Shown here: positions 1 through 11,737 of the stretch, in pieces
Layout: the number at the start of each line of letters is the position of its first letter
How positions within the stretch are numbered: position 1 is the stretch's first letter
Assembly: GCA_900546665.1 (NCBI GenBank)
Contig: URDY01000020.1
Coordinates: 1-54,363 of the forward strand
Direction: 5' to 3'
Origin: an uncultured Paraprevotella sp.
Lineage (GTDB): Bacteria; Bacteroidota; Bacteroidia; Bacteroidales; Bacteroidaceae
DNA length: 54,363 nt
The notes under the pieces: model-generated
The model's database searches: none
What the model saw: only the letters and a program-made list of their open reading frames with translations
What the model was told of the DNA's origin: nothing
Made by a program: the position numbers and the translations under genes

Positions 1-242
1 ATGTGGGTACGGGCAAGGAACTGAGTATCCGCGAGGTGGCCGGTAAGATCATGGCGGAGATCGGTTTCAAGGGCGAGCTGCGCTGGGATGCTTCGAAACC
101 GGACGGTACGCTGCGCAAGCTGACGGACGTGACGAAGCTGCACAACCTGGGCTGGCACCACAAGATCGAGATAGACGAGGGTATCCATCGTTTGTACGAC
201 TGGTATCTGCAGGGGATCTGTATCAATCATCAGACGGTATAA
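1..242 (+). CDS. fcl: GDP-L-fucose synthase, C-terminal part (5' truncated by window)
   Basis: This is the last ~80 residues of an NADPH-dependent epimerase/reductase that makes GDP-L-fucose from GDP-4-keto-6-deoxymannose. The reading frame (first full codon at base 3) is open to the window edge, so the catalytic half with the Rossmann fold lies outside. Recognition rests on the family's C-terminal pattern: VGTGKELSI, then SKPDGTLRKLTDV, then LGW and a final DWYLQ. The stop is followed 27 bases later by a strong terminator, so this ends its transcription unit. Other GDP-sugar epimerases share parts of this tail, but the SKPDGT-RK signature favours Fcl. Confidence 0.85.
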   Translation, partial: VGTGKELSIREVAGKIMAEIGFKGELRWDASKPDGTLRKLTDVTKLHNLGWHHKIEIDEGIHRLYDWYLQGICINHQTV

Positions 243-268
243 GAAAAGAGATTAAAAGCTTTTTGAAG

Positions 269-319
269 GACTCCTTTTCTCCAAAGAACATATCAATGGA
301 GAAAAGGAGTCTTGTTTTT
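269..319 (+). terminator. Rho-independent terminator after fcl
   Basis: A perfect 14-bp stem (269-282 with 298-311) closes a 15-nt loop and is followed by TTGTTTTT. It lies just after the fcl stop. Confidence 0.85.
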
Positions 320-428
320 CAAAAGTCATAAAAAGTGATTGATTTGTATTAATATGTTGCATAACATATCGGGCGAATATCTTTCCGATTTGTTATTCGT
401 TATCTTTATAAACTTAATTGGTAACGTA

Positions 429-1166
429 ATGAAAAATTCATTTGATGAGACTGCCGGGGTGCTTTATGGAAAGATCGTGAAGGTGGGAAACGGTATGTAT
501 GAAGGGAGATATAATGAGGTGTTTATTATGGAGAACTGTCTGGAACTGATGGAGAGTGACAGTTCGTCGGAAACCAATCTGGAGCAGATTCAGGCCGTGA
601 TGGACGAATGGGGGGGTGAAGACAGTTTCTTTCACTATCGGGTTGTTCCACTTAAAAAGGCTGCTGACCTGAAAGAGCCTGAACTGATGAGTGAGGCGGA
701 TCATGAAGGAGCCAATCTGTTTGTGCCTTTGTTTACACCACGTTCTGGCCATCATTATTTTATGGTGGCCCAATCGTTGCCGGAGCTTTTGGAGTATGAT
801 CTGATGAATGTGCTGGTGAGCGTTGAGGCTTATACGCTGTATAAACTGAAATGTGAGGTGATCAGTCTGATAGGGGAGGACGAGAAGAATGGCCGGGCTT
901 TCTGGATGCATTGCTGGAAAGCAGGAAACGGTAGCGGGCAGACGGATTCAAAGACAATTGTTTCAGGTAAGGCGGAAAATGGCGAGGCAGACCATGCGGA
1001 TGGCGATGCCATGGCTTGCCGGAAGGAGGAAAACGAGACGAGTTTCCTGAAAGCTGCGCATGATATCAGCGAAGGTGGTCAGAATGAAGCAATGGCCCGG
1101 TTTGATTTCTTTTTCAATCAGATGAACAAAAGTGCGATGGTGGATTTCTTTTCGGCCGGGGACTGA
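429..1166 (+). CDS. Hypothetical protein, 245 aa
   Basis: I do not recognise the family. The ATG at 429 (MKNSFDETAG) is preferred to the in-frame ATG at 339 because the residues between read as AT-rich leader (MLHNISGEYLSDLLFVIF). There is no signal peptide or transmembrane segment, so a cytosolic location is likely. The first ~160 residues look like a folded alpha/beta domain, with regular hydrophobic spacing and LFVPLFTPRSGHHYFMVA near residue 100. A low-complexity charged stretch (about residues 170-215) follows, then a short tail rich in Phe and Met. It stands alone between two terminators. Codon use resembles the neighbours. The coding call is reasonably firm, the function unknown. Confidence 0.7.
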   Translation: MKNSFDETAGVLYGKIVKVGNGMYEGRYNEVFIMENCLELMESDSSSETNLEQIQAVMDEWGGEDSFFHYRVVPLKKAADLKEPELMSEADHEGANLFVPLFTPRSGHHYFMVAQSLPELLEYDLMNVLVSVEAYTLYKLKCEVISLIGEDEKNGRAFWMHCWKAGNGSGQTDSKTIVSGKAENGEADHADGDAMACRKEENETSFLKAAHDISEGGQNEAMARFDFFFNQMNKSAMVDFFSAGD

Positions 1167-1175
1167 AAAGAAGTG

Positions 1176-1220
1176 TAAAAAAACGAAAGACTCACTTTCG
1201 CAAGTATGGGAAAGTGAGTC
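1176..1220 (-). terminator. Terminator of the tRNA-Arg pair
   Basis: A perfect 11-bp stem (1189-1199 with 1210-1220) is followed on the minus strand by TTTCGTTTTTTT (complement of 1177-1188). The T-tract polarity assigns it mainly to the minus-strand tRNA transcript, but the stem could also stop the plus-strand gene ending at 1166. Confidence 0.75.
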
Positions 1221-1244
1221 CTGCAAATAAAGCGTATGATTTTG

Positions 1245-1318
1245 TGACCCCTACAGGATTCAAACCTGTAACCTTTTGATCCGTAGTCAAATACTCTATT
1301 CAGTTGAGCTAAGGGGCC
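1245..1318 (-). tRNA. tRNA-Arg (anticodon ACG), second of a tandem pair
   Basis: The 74-nt cloverleaf reads on the minus strand: acceptor GGCCCCT pairing with AGGGGTC, D-arm GCTC/GAGT, anticodon stem TTTGA/TCAAA around loop CTACGGA (anticodon ACG, decoding CGN), and T-arm with GGTTTGAATCC. No CCA is encoded. It is the promoter-distal copy; the two copies are separated by 22 nt. Confidence 0.95.
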
Positions 1319-1340
1319 GAACCCAGTTTGTGTTTTCTAG

Positions 1341-1414
1341 TGACTCCTACAGGATTCAAACCTGTAACCTTTTGATCCGTAGTCAAATGCTCTATTCAGT
1401 TGAGCTAAGGAGCC
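1341..1414 (-). tRNA. tRNA-Arg (anticodon ACG), first of a tandem pair
   Basis: A 74-nt cloverleaf with the same anticodon loop CTACGGA as the neighbouring copy. It differs by a compensated acceptor pair (GGCTCCT with AGGAGTC instead of GGCCCCT with AGGGGTC) and by a canonical G-C instead of G-U at the end of the D-stem. No CCA is encoded. Confidence 0.95.
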
Positions 1415-1437
1415 GTGCTATTTCCTGAATTCGACTG

Positions 1438-1469
1438 CAAAGGTACTGCTTTTTGTTGAACCGACCAAA
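1438..1469 (-). promoter_or_regulatory. Promoter of the tRNA-Arg pair
   Basis: On the minus strand this reads TTTG (1469-1466), a 20-bp spacer, then TACCTTTG (1445-1438). It matches the Bacteroidetes primary sigma consensus TTTG / TAnnTTTG. Predicted transcription start is near 1431, just upstream of the first tRNA. Confidence 0.8.
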
Positions 1470-1489
1470 TATATCGGCGTTTTTTTATA

Positions 1490-1520
1490 TAAAAAAATGG
1501 ATGCGGCATTTGCCGCACCC
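1490..1520 (-). terminator. Terminator of htpG
   Basis: On the minus strand, GGGTGCGGCA-AA-TGCCGCATCC (1520-1499) forms a strong stem followed by ATTTTTTTA. It lies 36 nt after the htpG stop. Confidence 0.85.
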
Positions 1521-1555
1521 ACTTCATTTAAGTTATAGAAAATAATCCGGGAAGA

Positions 1556-3610
1556 TTATTGTATAAGATCGATGCTGCGTTTAACGAAGTGACTGAGCGC
1601 TTCTCCTTTCAGCATGCCGTTCTGGAGCAGGGCAAGGTCGATAAGCTGGTGGATCTTGCGGTTCTCCTTGCCATAGCCGGCCAGGATTTCGTTCTTCTGT
1701 TTTTCCTGAACTTCGATGTCGGCGTTGCACTTGCTCATATCGTCTTTTTCTTCCTGAGTGATCTCTTCCGGCTTCTTGTTGTCCTGCTGCTGGCGCAATA
1801 CGGCCTGACGGGCGTGAAGTCCCTTGAGTTCGGCTTCAATTGGCTTGAGTGCTTCGGCTGTAGCGGTTTCGCTGTCTGTCAGGACAGACTTGATGAGCGG
1901 ATGATCGGTGTTGAGCACGAGGTTGTACATGTCGGGCATTTCACCGTAGAATGACATTCCCGGCTGGAGCTGGGCCATTTCCTTCATACGACGCATGTAT
2001 TCGCTCTGTGTGATGACCACCGGCATGCCTTCTTCGCCCATGGCCTGAGTTTCGACATGATATTCCTTCTTGTCGATCTTAGGCATCTGTGACTGGAAAA
2101 TGGCTGACAAATTGGCGCTCTTTTCGGCGTCTAGTTCTGACTTATTGGCATTTTCCTTCACGATGAGGCGGTCGATGATATCGGCATCTACGCGGGTGAA
2201 GCGGCTCTTCTCGAATTTACGCTCAAGCATGGATACGACCGGTGTGTCGAGCTGGCCGTCGAGCAGCAATACGTTGTAGCCTTTGTTGCGGGCTGCCTCG
2301 ATGTAGCTGTACTGAGCTTCCTTGTCCTGTGCGTAGAGGTAGATCAGCTGGCCTTCCTTGTCAGTCTGGTTGTCCTTGATGAGGGTCTGGTATTCTTCGA
2401 ATGTGAAGTATTTGCCGTCACAGTCCTTGAGCAGGGCGAAGTTCTTGGCCTTGTCGTAGAAGTCGTCCTGAGTCAGCATACCGTAGTTGATGAAGATCTT
2501 CAGATCGTCCCATTTCTGTTCGAAATCCTTGCGGTCGCTCTTGAACAGGCTCTGCAGACGGTCGCTGACCTTCTTGGTGATGTAGCCGGAGATCTTCTTG
2601 ACGTTGCTGTCGCTCTGGAGGTAGCTACGGCTGACATTCAGAGGAATATCCGGTGAATCGATTACACCGTGGAGCAGGGTAAGGAAGTCGGGCACGATGC
2701 CTTCCACGCTGTCGGTAACGTATACCTGGTTGCAGTAGAGCTGGATCTTGTTGCGCTGCAACTCGATGTTGCTCTTGATTTTCGGGAAGTACAGAATACC
2801 GGTGAGGTGGAACGGGAAGTCTACGTTCAGGTGAATCCAGAACAGAGGCTCATCGCTCATGGGGTAAAGCTGGCGGTAGAAGTTCTTGTAATCCTCATCC
2901 TTCAGTTCGCTCGGCATTCTGGTCCACAACGGAGTCGTGTCGTTGATGACGCGGTCTTCGTCCGTATCGACCTGCTTGCCGTCTTTCCATTCTGTCTTTT
3001 TGCCGAATACGACCGGAACAGGAAGGAAACGGCAGTATTTGTTGAGCAATTCCTCTATCTTGGTCTTTTCGAGGAAGTCCTTGCAGTCGTCATCGATATA
3101 CATGACGATGTCGGTACCGCGTTCAGCCTTGTCGGCTTCGGTGATTTCGTATGAAGGACTGCCGTCGCAGCTCCATTTGACAGCCTTGGCGCCTTCCTGA
3201 TAGCTTCTGGTGATGATTTCCACCTTCTTGCTCACCATGAATGAAGAGTAGAAACCGAGTCCGAAGTGGCCGATGATGGCATTGGCGTCGTCCTTGTATT
3301 TGTCGAGGAAGTCGTTGGCACCTGAGAAGGCGATCTGGTTGATATATTTGTCGATTTCCTCTTCGGTCATACCCAGACCGTTATCGCTGACTGTTATCGT
3401 ACCGTTGTCCTTGTCGACACTGACTTTGACCTTCAGTTCGCCGGTTTCACCCTTGAACTCGCCCTTGTTGGCCAGGGTCTTCAGTTTCTGAGTGGCGTCT
3501 ACGGCATTGGATACGATTTCGCGGAGGAAAATCTCATGATCACTGTACAAGAATTTTTTAATCACGGGGAAGATGTTCTCTGTAGTTACCCCAATATTAC
3601 CTTTCTGCAT
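1556..3610 (-). CDS. htpG: Hsp90 chaperone HtpG, 684 aa
   Basis: Bacterial Hsp90, a cytosolic ATP-dependent dimeric chaperone acting on late folding intermediates. The N-terminal GHKL ATPase domain shows EIFLREIVSNAVDA (ATP/Mg-binding Glu and Asn), the DNGLGM box and the GHFGLGFYSSFMV lid region. The middle domain contains LNVSRSYLQ, including the conserved catalytic Arg. A C-terminal dimerisation domain follows, and there is no MEEVD tail, as expected in bacteria. Length is close to other Bacteroidales HtpG proteins. The ATG at 3610 (MQKGNIGVTTENIFP) fits the family N-terminus. It follows clpC in the same direction, but a terminator separates them, so htpG probably has its own promoter in 3611-3690; I see no consensus -7 box there. 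Confidence 0.97.
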   Translation of the reverse strand: MQKGNIGVTTENIFPVIKKFLYSDHEIFLREIVSNAVDATQKLKTLANKGEFKGETGELKVKVSVDKDNGTITVSDNGLGMTEEEIDKYINQIAFSGANDFLDKYKDDANAIIGHFGLGFYSSFMVSKKVEIITRSYQEGAKAVKWSCDGSPSYEITEADKAERGTDIVMYIDDDCKDFLEKTKIEELLNKYCRFLPVPVVFGKKTEWKDGKQVDTDEDRVINDTTPLWTRMPSELKDEDYKNFYRQLYPMSDEPLFWIHLNVDFPFHLTGILYFPKIKSNIELQRNKIQLYCNQVYVTDSVEGIVPDFLTLLHGVIDSPDIPLNVSRSYLQSDSNVKKISGYITKKVSDRLQSLFKSDRKDFEQKWDDLKIFINYGMLTQDDFYDKAKNFALLKDCDGKYFTFEEYQTLIKDNQTDKEGQLIYLYAQDKEAQYSYIEAARNKGYNVLLLDGQLDTPVVSMLERKFEKSRFTRVDADIIDRLIVKENANKSELDAEKSANLSAIFQSQMPKIDKKEYHVETQAMGEEGMPVVITQSEYMRRMKEMAQLQPGMSFYGEMPDMYNLVLNTDHPLIKSVLTDSETATAEALKPIEAELKGLHARQAVLRQQQDNKKPEEITQEEKDDMSKCNADIEVQEKQKNEILAGYGKENRKIHQLIDLALLQNGMLKGEALSHFVKRSIDLIQ

Positions 3611-3689
3611 GGTATTGTAGTTTTTAATGTTTTTATTTGATCTTCGTTATGTACTGTTGTCCGGAATGTCCGGCTGCTGAAAGAGTAGC

Positions 3690-3724
3690 AAAAAAAATGC
3701 CAGTCTGACGGGAGACTGGCATTT
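3690..3724 (-). terminator. Terminator of clpC
   Basis: Perfect stem ATGCCAGTCT/AGACTGGCAT (3697-3706 with 3713-3722) followed on the minus strand by TTTTTTT. It sits 20 nt past the clpC stop and separates clpC from htpG. Confidence 0.9.
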
Positions 3725-3744
3725 TAACAGTTATTTAACAAATA

Positions 3745-6276
<2,532 letters not shown>

Positions 6277-6299
6277 ACGCTTGATTATAAATTAGAATG

Positions 6300-6334
6300 C
6301 AAAATTACGCAATTATTTATGATAGCAGTACAAA
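6300..6334 (-). promoter_or_regulatory. Candidate clpC promoter
   Basis: Minus strand TAATTTTG (6307-6300) matches TAnnTTTG and lies 24 bp before the clpC ATG. The nearest TTTG (6334-6331) is 23 bp upstream, longer than the usual 19-20, so the -33 assignment is weak. Confidence 0.4.
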
Positions 6335-6502
6335 TACTGTGCCAAAATTGTTTCCGGAATTTTAAAAAGTGAAAAAATACAGGCCGAAAATGATGGAAAA
6401 ACGGCGAATTGTTAATTTTTTGCCGTTTTCTTTCGTATTCACGCAAAAAGTAGTAATTTTACATGCTTTTTGTGATTAAGATAAAACTATAATATAAGCG
6501 TA

Positions 6503-9073
6503 ATGTTGGATCAAGACAGAATTATTAAAGTAAACATAGAGGATGAAATGCGCAATTCGTACATCGACTATTCGATGTCGGTTATTGTGGCACGTGCGCT
6601 TCCGGACGTAAGAGACGGATTTAAACCTGTACACAGGCGTATCTTGTTTGGAATGAAAGAATTGGGTAATACCCATGACAAACCGTACAAGAAATGCGCG
6701 CGTATTGTCGGTGAAGTGCTCGGTAAGTATCATCCTCATGGTGATTCCTCTGTTTACGGTGCGCTGGTGCGTATGGCTCAGGAATGGAGCATGCGTTATA
6801 CTCTGGTGGACGGACAGGGTAACTTCGGTTCTGTAGACGGTGACAGCGCTGCTGCCATGCGTTATACGGAAGCCAGACTGCAGTTGATGGGAGAGGCCAT
6901 GATGGACGACCTGGACAAGGAGACGGTCGACATGATGAACAACTTCGATGATACCTTGCAGGAACCGACTGTCATGCCTACCAAGATCCCGAATCTGCTC
7001 GTCAACGGTGCCAGCGGTATTGCTGTCGGTATGGCTACCAATATCCCGACCCATAACCTGGGCGAGGTGATTGATGCCTGTGTGGCTTATATAGATAATC
7101 GTGATATTGACATTGAAGGGCTGATGCAGTATGTCAAGGCGCCTGACTTCCCGACCGGAGGTTATATCTATGGTATGCAGGGCGTGCGCGACGCTTATGA
7201 GACCGGCCGTGGCCGCGTGGTAATGAGAGCCCGCGCCGAGATTGAACCGGGCGAGAACCATGACAAGATCGTGGTGACTGAAATACCTTATGGCGTGAAC
7301 AAGGCCGAGCTGATCAAGATGATCGCTGACATGGTCAATGAAAAGAAGCTGGAAGGTATCAGCAATGCGAATGATGAGTCTGACCGCGAGGGTATGCGTA
7401 TCGTCATTGACGTCAAGAGAGATGCCAATGCCAATGTGGTGCTGAACAAGCTCTTCAAGATGACGCCTTTGCAGACCAGTTTCAGCGTAAACTGTATTGC
7501 TCTGGTAAAGGGGCGCCCCAAATTGCTGACTCTGAAGGACTGCATCGTGAACTTCGTGGATCACCGTCATGATGTAGTGATCAGAAGAACCCGCTATGAC
7601 TTGCGCAAGGCTGAAGAACGTGCGCATATCCTGCAGGGACTGATCATTGCCAGCGACAATATTGACGAAGTCGTACATATTATACGCAACGCGAAGAATC
7701 CGCAGGCTGCCATCGACGGTTTGATGCAGCGCTTTGAACTGGATGAGATCCAGGCAAAGGCTATCGTGGAGATGCGCTTGCGCCAGCTGACCGGTCTGTT
7801 GCAGGAGCAGTTGCGTAACGAATACGACGAGCTGTTGAAGCAGATTGATTATTACAAGCAAATCCTGAGTGATGAGAATCTCTGTATGGAGGTAATCAAG
7901 AACGAGCTGTTGGAAGTCAAGGAACAGTTCGGTGATGACCGCCGGTCGGAAATCGTTTATTCAAGCGAGGAATTCAATCCGGAAGACTTCTATGCTGATG
8001 ATGAGATGGTGATCACCATCAGTCACATGGGATATATCAAACGTACTCCGCTGGCTGAGTTCCGTGCCCAGGGCCGTGGAGGCGTGGGCAGCAAGGGCAG
8101 CAGTACGCGTGATGCCGATTTCGTGGAATACATCTATCCGGCCACGATGCATAATACCATGCTCTTCTTTACACAAAAGGGCCGCTGCTTCTGGATGAAG
8201 GTTTATGAGATTCCGGAAGGTGCCAAGAATTCCAAGGGAAGAGCCATTCAGAATATGCTCAACATTGAACCGGACGATGCGATCAATGTGTGTCTGCGTA
8301 TCAAGAACCTGAACGATCCTGAGTTCTGCCGTAACCATTATGTGATCTTCTGTACCAAGAACGGTATTATCAAGAAGACTTGTCTGACGGAGTATTCACG
8401 TCCGAGAGCCAACGGTGTCAACGCGATAACCATACGTGAGGATGACCGCGTGATAGCTGTCAGACTGACTAACGGTGACAATGAAATCATTCTGGCCAAC
8501 CGTCACGGAAGGGCTATCCGTTTCCATGAGAGCAAGGTTCGCGCCATGGGACGTACGGCTACCGGTGTGAGAGGTATGACCATCGATGAGGACGGCAGCG
8601 ACGAGGTAGTAGGAATGGTTTGCGTAAATGATCCCAAGACGGAGACGATCATGGTGGTCAGCGAACAGGGATACGGTAAGCGTTCGGATATTGAAGACTA
8701 TCGTGTAACCAATCGTGGTGCCAAGGGTGTGAAGACCCTCAACATTACGGATAAGACCGGCAAGCTGGTGGCCATCAAGGTTGTTACGGATGCCAATGAC
8801 CTGATGATTATCAACAAGAGCGGTATTACGATCCGTCTGAAAGTGGCCGACGTGCGGATCATGGGACGTGCTACCCAGGGTGTACGTCTGATCAATCTGG
8901 AGAAACGCAACGATGAGATAAGCAGCGTTTGCAAGGTACAGACTGAAGATGAAGAAGATCTGATTACTGATGAGGAGCAGAACGTACAGCAGCCGGTTTC
9001 GGAAGAAACGGGTGAAACGGCATCAGAACAGACAGAAAACGGAAGCGATGATGACAATGAAAATAAAGAATAA
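6503..9073 (+). CDS. gyrA: DNA gyrase subunit A, 856 aa
   Basis: Breakage-reunion subunit of gyrase; it forms A2B2 with GyrB and introduces negative supercoils. The winged-helix/tower core carries the catalytic Tyr at residue 121 ([10 protein letters not shown]). The quinolone region reads HGDSSVYG, with Ser82 retained but Gly at 86, equivalent to E. coli Asp87. A six-bladed C-terminal wrapping domain starts near residue 500. Its GyrA box is unusual, [10 protein letters not shown] (523-532), rather than QRRGGKG. The last ~45 residues are acidic. A possible weak promoter (TAATTTTA, 6454-6461) precedes it. The following TPR gene starts 33 nt after the stop, probably in the same transcript. Confidence 0.97.
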   Translation: MLDQDRIIKVNIEDEMRNSYIDYSMSVIVARALPDVRDGFKPVHRRILFGMKELGNTHDKPYKKCARIVGEVLGKYHPHGDSSVYGALVRMAQEWSMRYTLVDGQGNFGSVDGDSAAAMRYTEARLQLMGEAMMDDLDKETVDMMNNFDDTLQEPTVMPTKIPNLLVNGASGIAVGMATNIPTHNLGEVIDACVAYIDNRDIDIEGLMQYVKAPDFPTGGYIYGMQGVRDAYETGRGRVVMRARAEIEPGENHDKIVVTEIPYGVNKAELIKMIADMVNEKKLEGISNANDESDREGMRIVIDVKRDANANVVLNKLFKMTPLQTSFSVNCIALVKGRPKLLTLKDCIVNFVDHRHDVVIRRTRYDLRKAEERAHILQGLIIASDNIDEVVHIIRNAKNPQAAIDGLMQRFELDEIQAKAIVEMRLRQLTGLLQEQLRNEYDELLKQIDYYKQILSDENLCMEVIKNELLEVKEQFGDDRRSEIVYSSEEFNPEDFYADDEMVITISHMGYIKRTPLAEFRAQGRGGVGSKGSSTRDADFVEYIYPATMHNTMLFFTQKGRCFWMKVYEIPEGAKNSKGRAIQNMLNIEPDDAINVCLRIKNLNDPEFCRNHYVIFCTKNGIIKKTCLTEYSRPRANGVNAITIREDDRVIAVRLTNGDNEIILANRHGRAIRFHESKVRAMGRTATGVRGMTIDEDGSDEVVGMVCVNDPKTETIMVVSEQGYGKRSDIEDYRVTNRGAKGVKTLNITDKTGKLVAIKVVTDANDLMIINKSGITIRLKVADVRIMGRATQGVRLINLEKRNDEISSVCKVQTEDEEDLITDEEQNVQQPVSEETGETASEQTENGSDDDNENKE

Positions 9074-9106
9074 AGAAGTATAAAAATATCATTAATTCTA
9101 AAAGTC

Positions 9107-10294
9107 ATGAAAAAGATCTTATTATCCATGGCACTGGTAGCAGCTACTACAGGTGCTTTTGCGCAGAACCGACTGGTTAAAAAGGCTCAAGGTTTGGTCA
9201 ATCAGGAGAAAATCGATGAAGCTCAGGCTGTGTTGACAGAGGCTTTGAACAGCGGTGAAACCAAGAACATGGCAATGGCATGGGACTTGCAGGGAGATAT
9301 CTATCAGCGTATATTTGCAGCGGAACTGAACAAGGCGGCTGCTCACATGCCGTTGGATACAATGAAGTTTGCCACTAACCTCTATGCTTGTGTGGATGCT
9401 TACGAGAAATGTAATTCATACGATACAGAGAAGGAATTCGTAGCCAAGAATAAAGGTAACCTGATGAAATTCCGTACATTCTACATGTATTGCGGACAGT
9501 TCTTCTTCCAGAACAAGCAGTTTGATGAGGCTTTCAAGGCTTACGACGGCTGGTTGACATTCCCTGAAACCAAGAAACTGGTTGCTGGTGAACCTTCAGT
9601 GGTGAACGATACGACATTCGACAAGAGCCAGGTGGCTTATTACGCTTGTCTGGCTGCATATCAGGCTAAAAATTATCCTAATGTAGAGAAGCATATCAAT
9701 GAAGCCCTGAACTATACCAAGGAGATCAAGACTGTAAGACAGTTGCGTCTTATGACTTATATCGAGCAGGGTGATACTGCCAAATGGGTAGAGGCTTCAA
9801 AGGAATTTGCATTGGATGATGAGGCTATCGCACAGAATCTTCTCGCTTATTATCAGGAGAAGAACGACAATGAGGCTTCAATGAAGTTTGCCGACGGTTT
9901 GCTGGCCAAGAATCCTGAAAACAAGATCGCCAATTATTCAAAGGGTGTATTGCTCTTCGGACAGCAGAAATTCGTAGAAGCATTGCCTTATTTCGAAAAA
10001 TGCGTGCAGATCGATCCTGAATTTACGGATGCCTACTATAACGCAGGAGTATGCTGCTGTAACGAGGGTTATAACGTAAATGAAAGTATTTCCGGTAAGA
10101 AAATGAAACCGGCTGACAATAAGATGGCCATCGAGAAGGTGAAGGACTGGTACAGAAAAGCAGAGCCTTATTTCCTGAAGGTGAAGGAAATGGATCCTGA
10201 GAATCCTGACCGTTGGGCTTCACGTCTCAAAACCATCTATTATATCATTGGTGATAAGGCTAAGGAACAGGAAATGGATGCATACCTGAAATAA
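9107..10294 (+). CDS. Secreted tetratricopeptide-repeat protein, 395 aa
   Basis: Signal peptide MKKILLSMALVAATTGAFA ending in AFAQ, followed by helical TPR-like repeats through to the C-terminus. Examples are the alternating A/Y/G pattern around AYYACLAAYQAKNYPNVEKH and ANYSKGVLLFGQQKFVEALP. A periplasmic or outer-membrane-associated scaffold role is likely; no catalytic domain is visible. It starts 33 nt after gyrA, and a TPR paralogue follows. The two share the order of recognisable segments (AYYACLAAY versus AYWAVTSAY; QGDTAKWVEA versus LGDTSKWVKA). No specific partner can be named from sequence. Confidence 0.85.
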   Translation: MKKILLSMALVAATTGAFAQNRLVKKAQGLVNQEKIDEAQAVLTEALNSGETKNMAMAWDLQGDIYQRIFAAELNKAAAHMPLDTMKFATNLYACVDAYEKCNSYDTEKEFVAKNKGNLMKFRTFYMYCGQFFFQNKQFDEAFKAYDGWLTFPETKKLVAGEPSVVNDTTFDKSQVAYYACLAAYQAKNYPNVEKHINEALNYTKEIKTVRQLRLMTYIEQGDTAKWVEASKEFALDDEAIAQNLLAYYQEKNDNEASMKFADGLLAKNPENKIANYSKGVLLFGQQKFVEALPYFEKCVQIDPEFTDAYYNAGVCCCNEGYNVNESISGKKMKPADNKMAIEKVKDWYRKAEPYFLKVKEMDPENPDRWASRLKTIYYIIGDKAKEQEMDAYLK

Positions 10295-10337
10295 TCTGCT
10301 GCTCTTGGAACAGTAGTGTAATTTTACAGGTCGGAAA

Positions 10338-10379
10338 AGAGGGGTGATGATCGCAGCGTGTATGTGTCATCACCCCTCT
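10338..10379 (+). terminator. Intergenic hairpin between the two TPR genes
   Basis: A perfect 13-bp stem (10338-10350 with 10367-10379) with a 16-nt loop. It is not followed by a T-tract, so it may be a partial terminator, an RNA-stability element or a processing site rather than a complete stop. Confidence 0.5.
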
Positions 10380-10453
10380 ATACTTAACGGAACGCTTTCT
10401 GGAGATACTGTCCCGGTAAAGGGAAATGACAGTAATTTATTTATAAACTGATT

Positions 10454-11737
10454 ATGATGAAAAGACTGGTGATATATGGTTTGCTGTGGGCTTGTGTGAT
10501 GACCGGATGGGCCAAGACTGACCCTGTGGTGAAGGAGGTGAGGAAAACGGTAAAGGACGCCAGGTATCAACTGGACGGAAACGAAGCCAAAAAGGTGACT
10601 GACCGCTTGAATGATGCGGAACGGAAGCTTATGGAGATCCTGCCCAAGCAGAAAACGGGAAGACAGAAGGCACAGTGTTATTATATGGCTGCCATGGTTC
10701 AGCGTAAGTTCAATACGATTGAAAATGAAAAGCTATATCTGAAGAAAGGAATGGATACGGTTCTGTTCTACCAGAGTATCCATAAAATGTACAACTATCT
10801 TTTTCAGGCTGATTCCGCAGAAACGGCGGATAAGGGACGCAGGCTGAAATACCGCAAAAGAGCACGGAAACATTTGTTGGCCTACAGAGCGAATCTTTTA
10901 AGCGGCGGAAGGTATTATCTGAAAAACAAGAAATATGATCAGGCTCTGGAGCTGCTGGACTGCTATCTGTCTTCTGCCCATCATCCGATTCTGGCAAATG
11001 ATTTTCTGTATCAGACGGATACCCTTTACTCGCGTGCTGCCTATTGGGCTGTAACTTCGGCCTATTATATCGGTAATTTCGAAAGTGTAGTCCGTTATAA
11101 GGATGAAGCACTGAAATATCATAAAAACAAGATTTTTATCCAGGAATATGTCTGCAAGTCGTATCTGGCACTTGGAGATACTTCGAAATGGGTCAAAGCG
11201 CTGACAACCGGACTGGTGAATTATCCCGATCATACTTATTTCTTTACTAACCTTTTGGATTATTTCAATGAAAAAAAGAAATATGATACGGCCATCCAGT
11301 TTGCGGATTATATGATCAGTTATAATCCCAAGATGCCTTTGTATTGGTTTGCCAAGGCCGCCGTGTATATGAAAATGAAAAATTATGAGCAGTGTATTGC
11401 GTATTGTGATGACGCCCTGGCGCTCGACAGTATGCATTACGGTGCCAATCTCTATAAGGGAATAGGAGCTTGCCAGCTAGCTGCTGATGCCATAGAGCAG
11501 CTGCGTTCAACACCGTTGTCCAATCCCAATTATGCCCGGTTGAGAAGCCGGATCCTGAATTATTACCAGTTGGCGATGCCACATCTGGAACGTGTCAGGA
11601 AAATGCAGCCTCAGGAAGAAGGTACATGGGCACCGTTGCTGTATGCTGTCTATCTGCATCTCAACAAGGGAAAGGAATTTGCCGAGATGGACGCTATTCT
11701 GCAAAAAATCAACAGTGAAAAACAATCTGATAAATAA
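10454..11737 (+). CDS. Secreted tetratricopeptide-repeat protein, 427 aa
   Basis: The signal peptide ends near TGWAKTD, and the rest is TPR-like helices (for example YWFAKAAVYMKMKNYEQCIAY and MHYGANLYKGIGACQLAA). It is a diverged paralogue of the TPR protein just upstream. Its stop codon shares one base with the start of the next gene (TAATG), so translation of the two is likely coupled. An envelope scaffold role is inferred from the signal and repeats only. Confidence 0.85.
   Translation: MMKRLVIYGLLWACVMTGWAKTDPVVKEVRKTVKDARYQLDGNEAKKVTDRLNDAERKLMEILPKQKTGRQKAQCYYMAAMVQRKFNTIENEKLYLKKGMDTVLFYQSIHKMYNYLFQADSAETADKGRRLKYRKRARKHLLAYRANLLSGGRYYLKNKKYDQALELLDCYLSSAHHPILANDFLYQTDTLYSRAAYWAVTSAYYIGNFESVVRYKDEALKYHKNKIFIQEYVCKSYLALGDTSKWVKALTTGLVNYPDHTYFFTNLLDYFNEKKKYDTAIQFADYMISYNPKMPLYWFAKAAVYMKMKNYEQCIAYCDDALALDSMHYGANLYKGIGACQLAADAIEQLRSTPLSNPNYARLRSRILNYYQLAMPHLERVRKMQPQEEGTWAPLLYAVYLHLNKGKEFAEMDAILQKINSEKQSDK

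Noticed and set aside
6476..7861. A 461-codon open frame opposite gyrA
   Set aside because: It is antisense to a highly conserved gene and its protein is His/Gln-rich low-complexity sequence without domain signatures; an artefact of gyrA codon bias.
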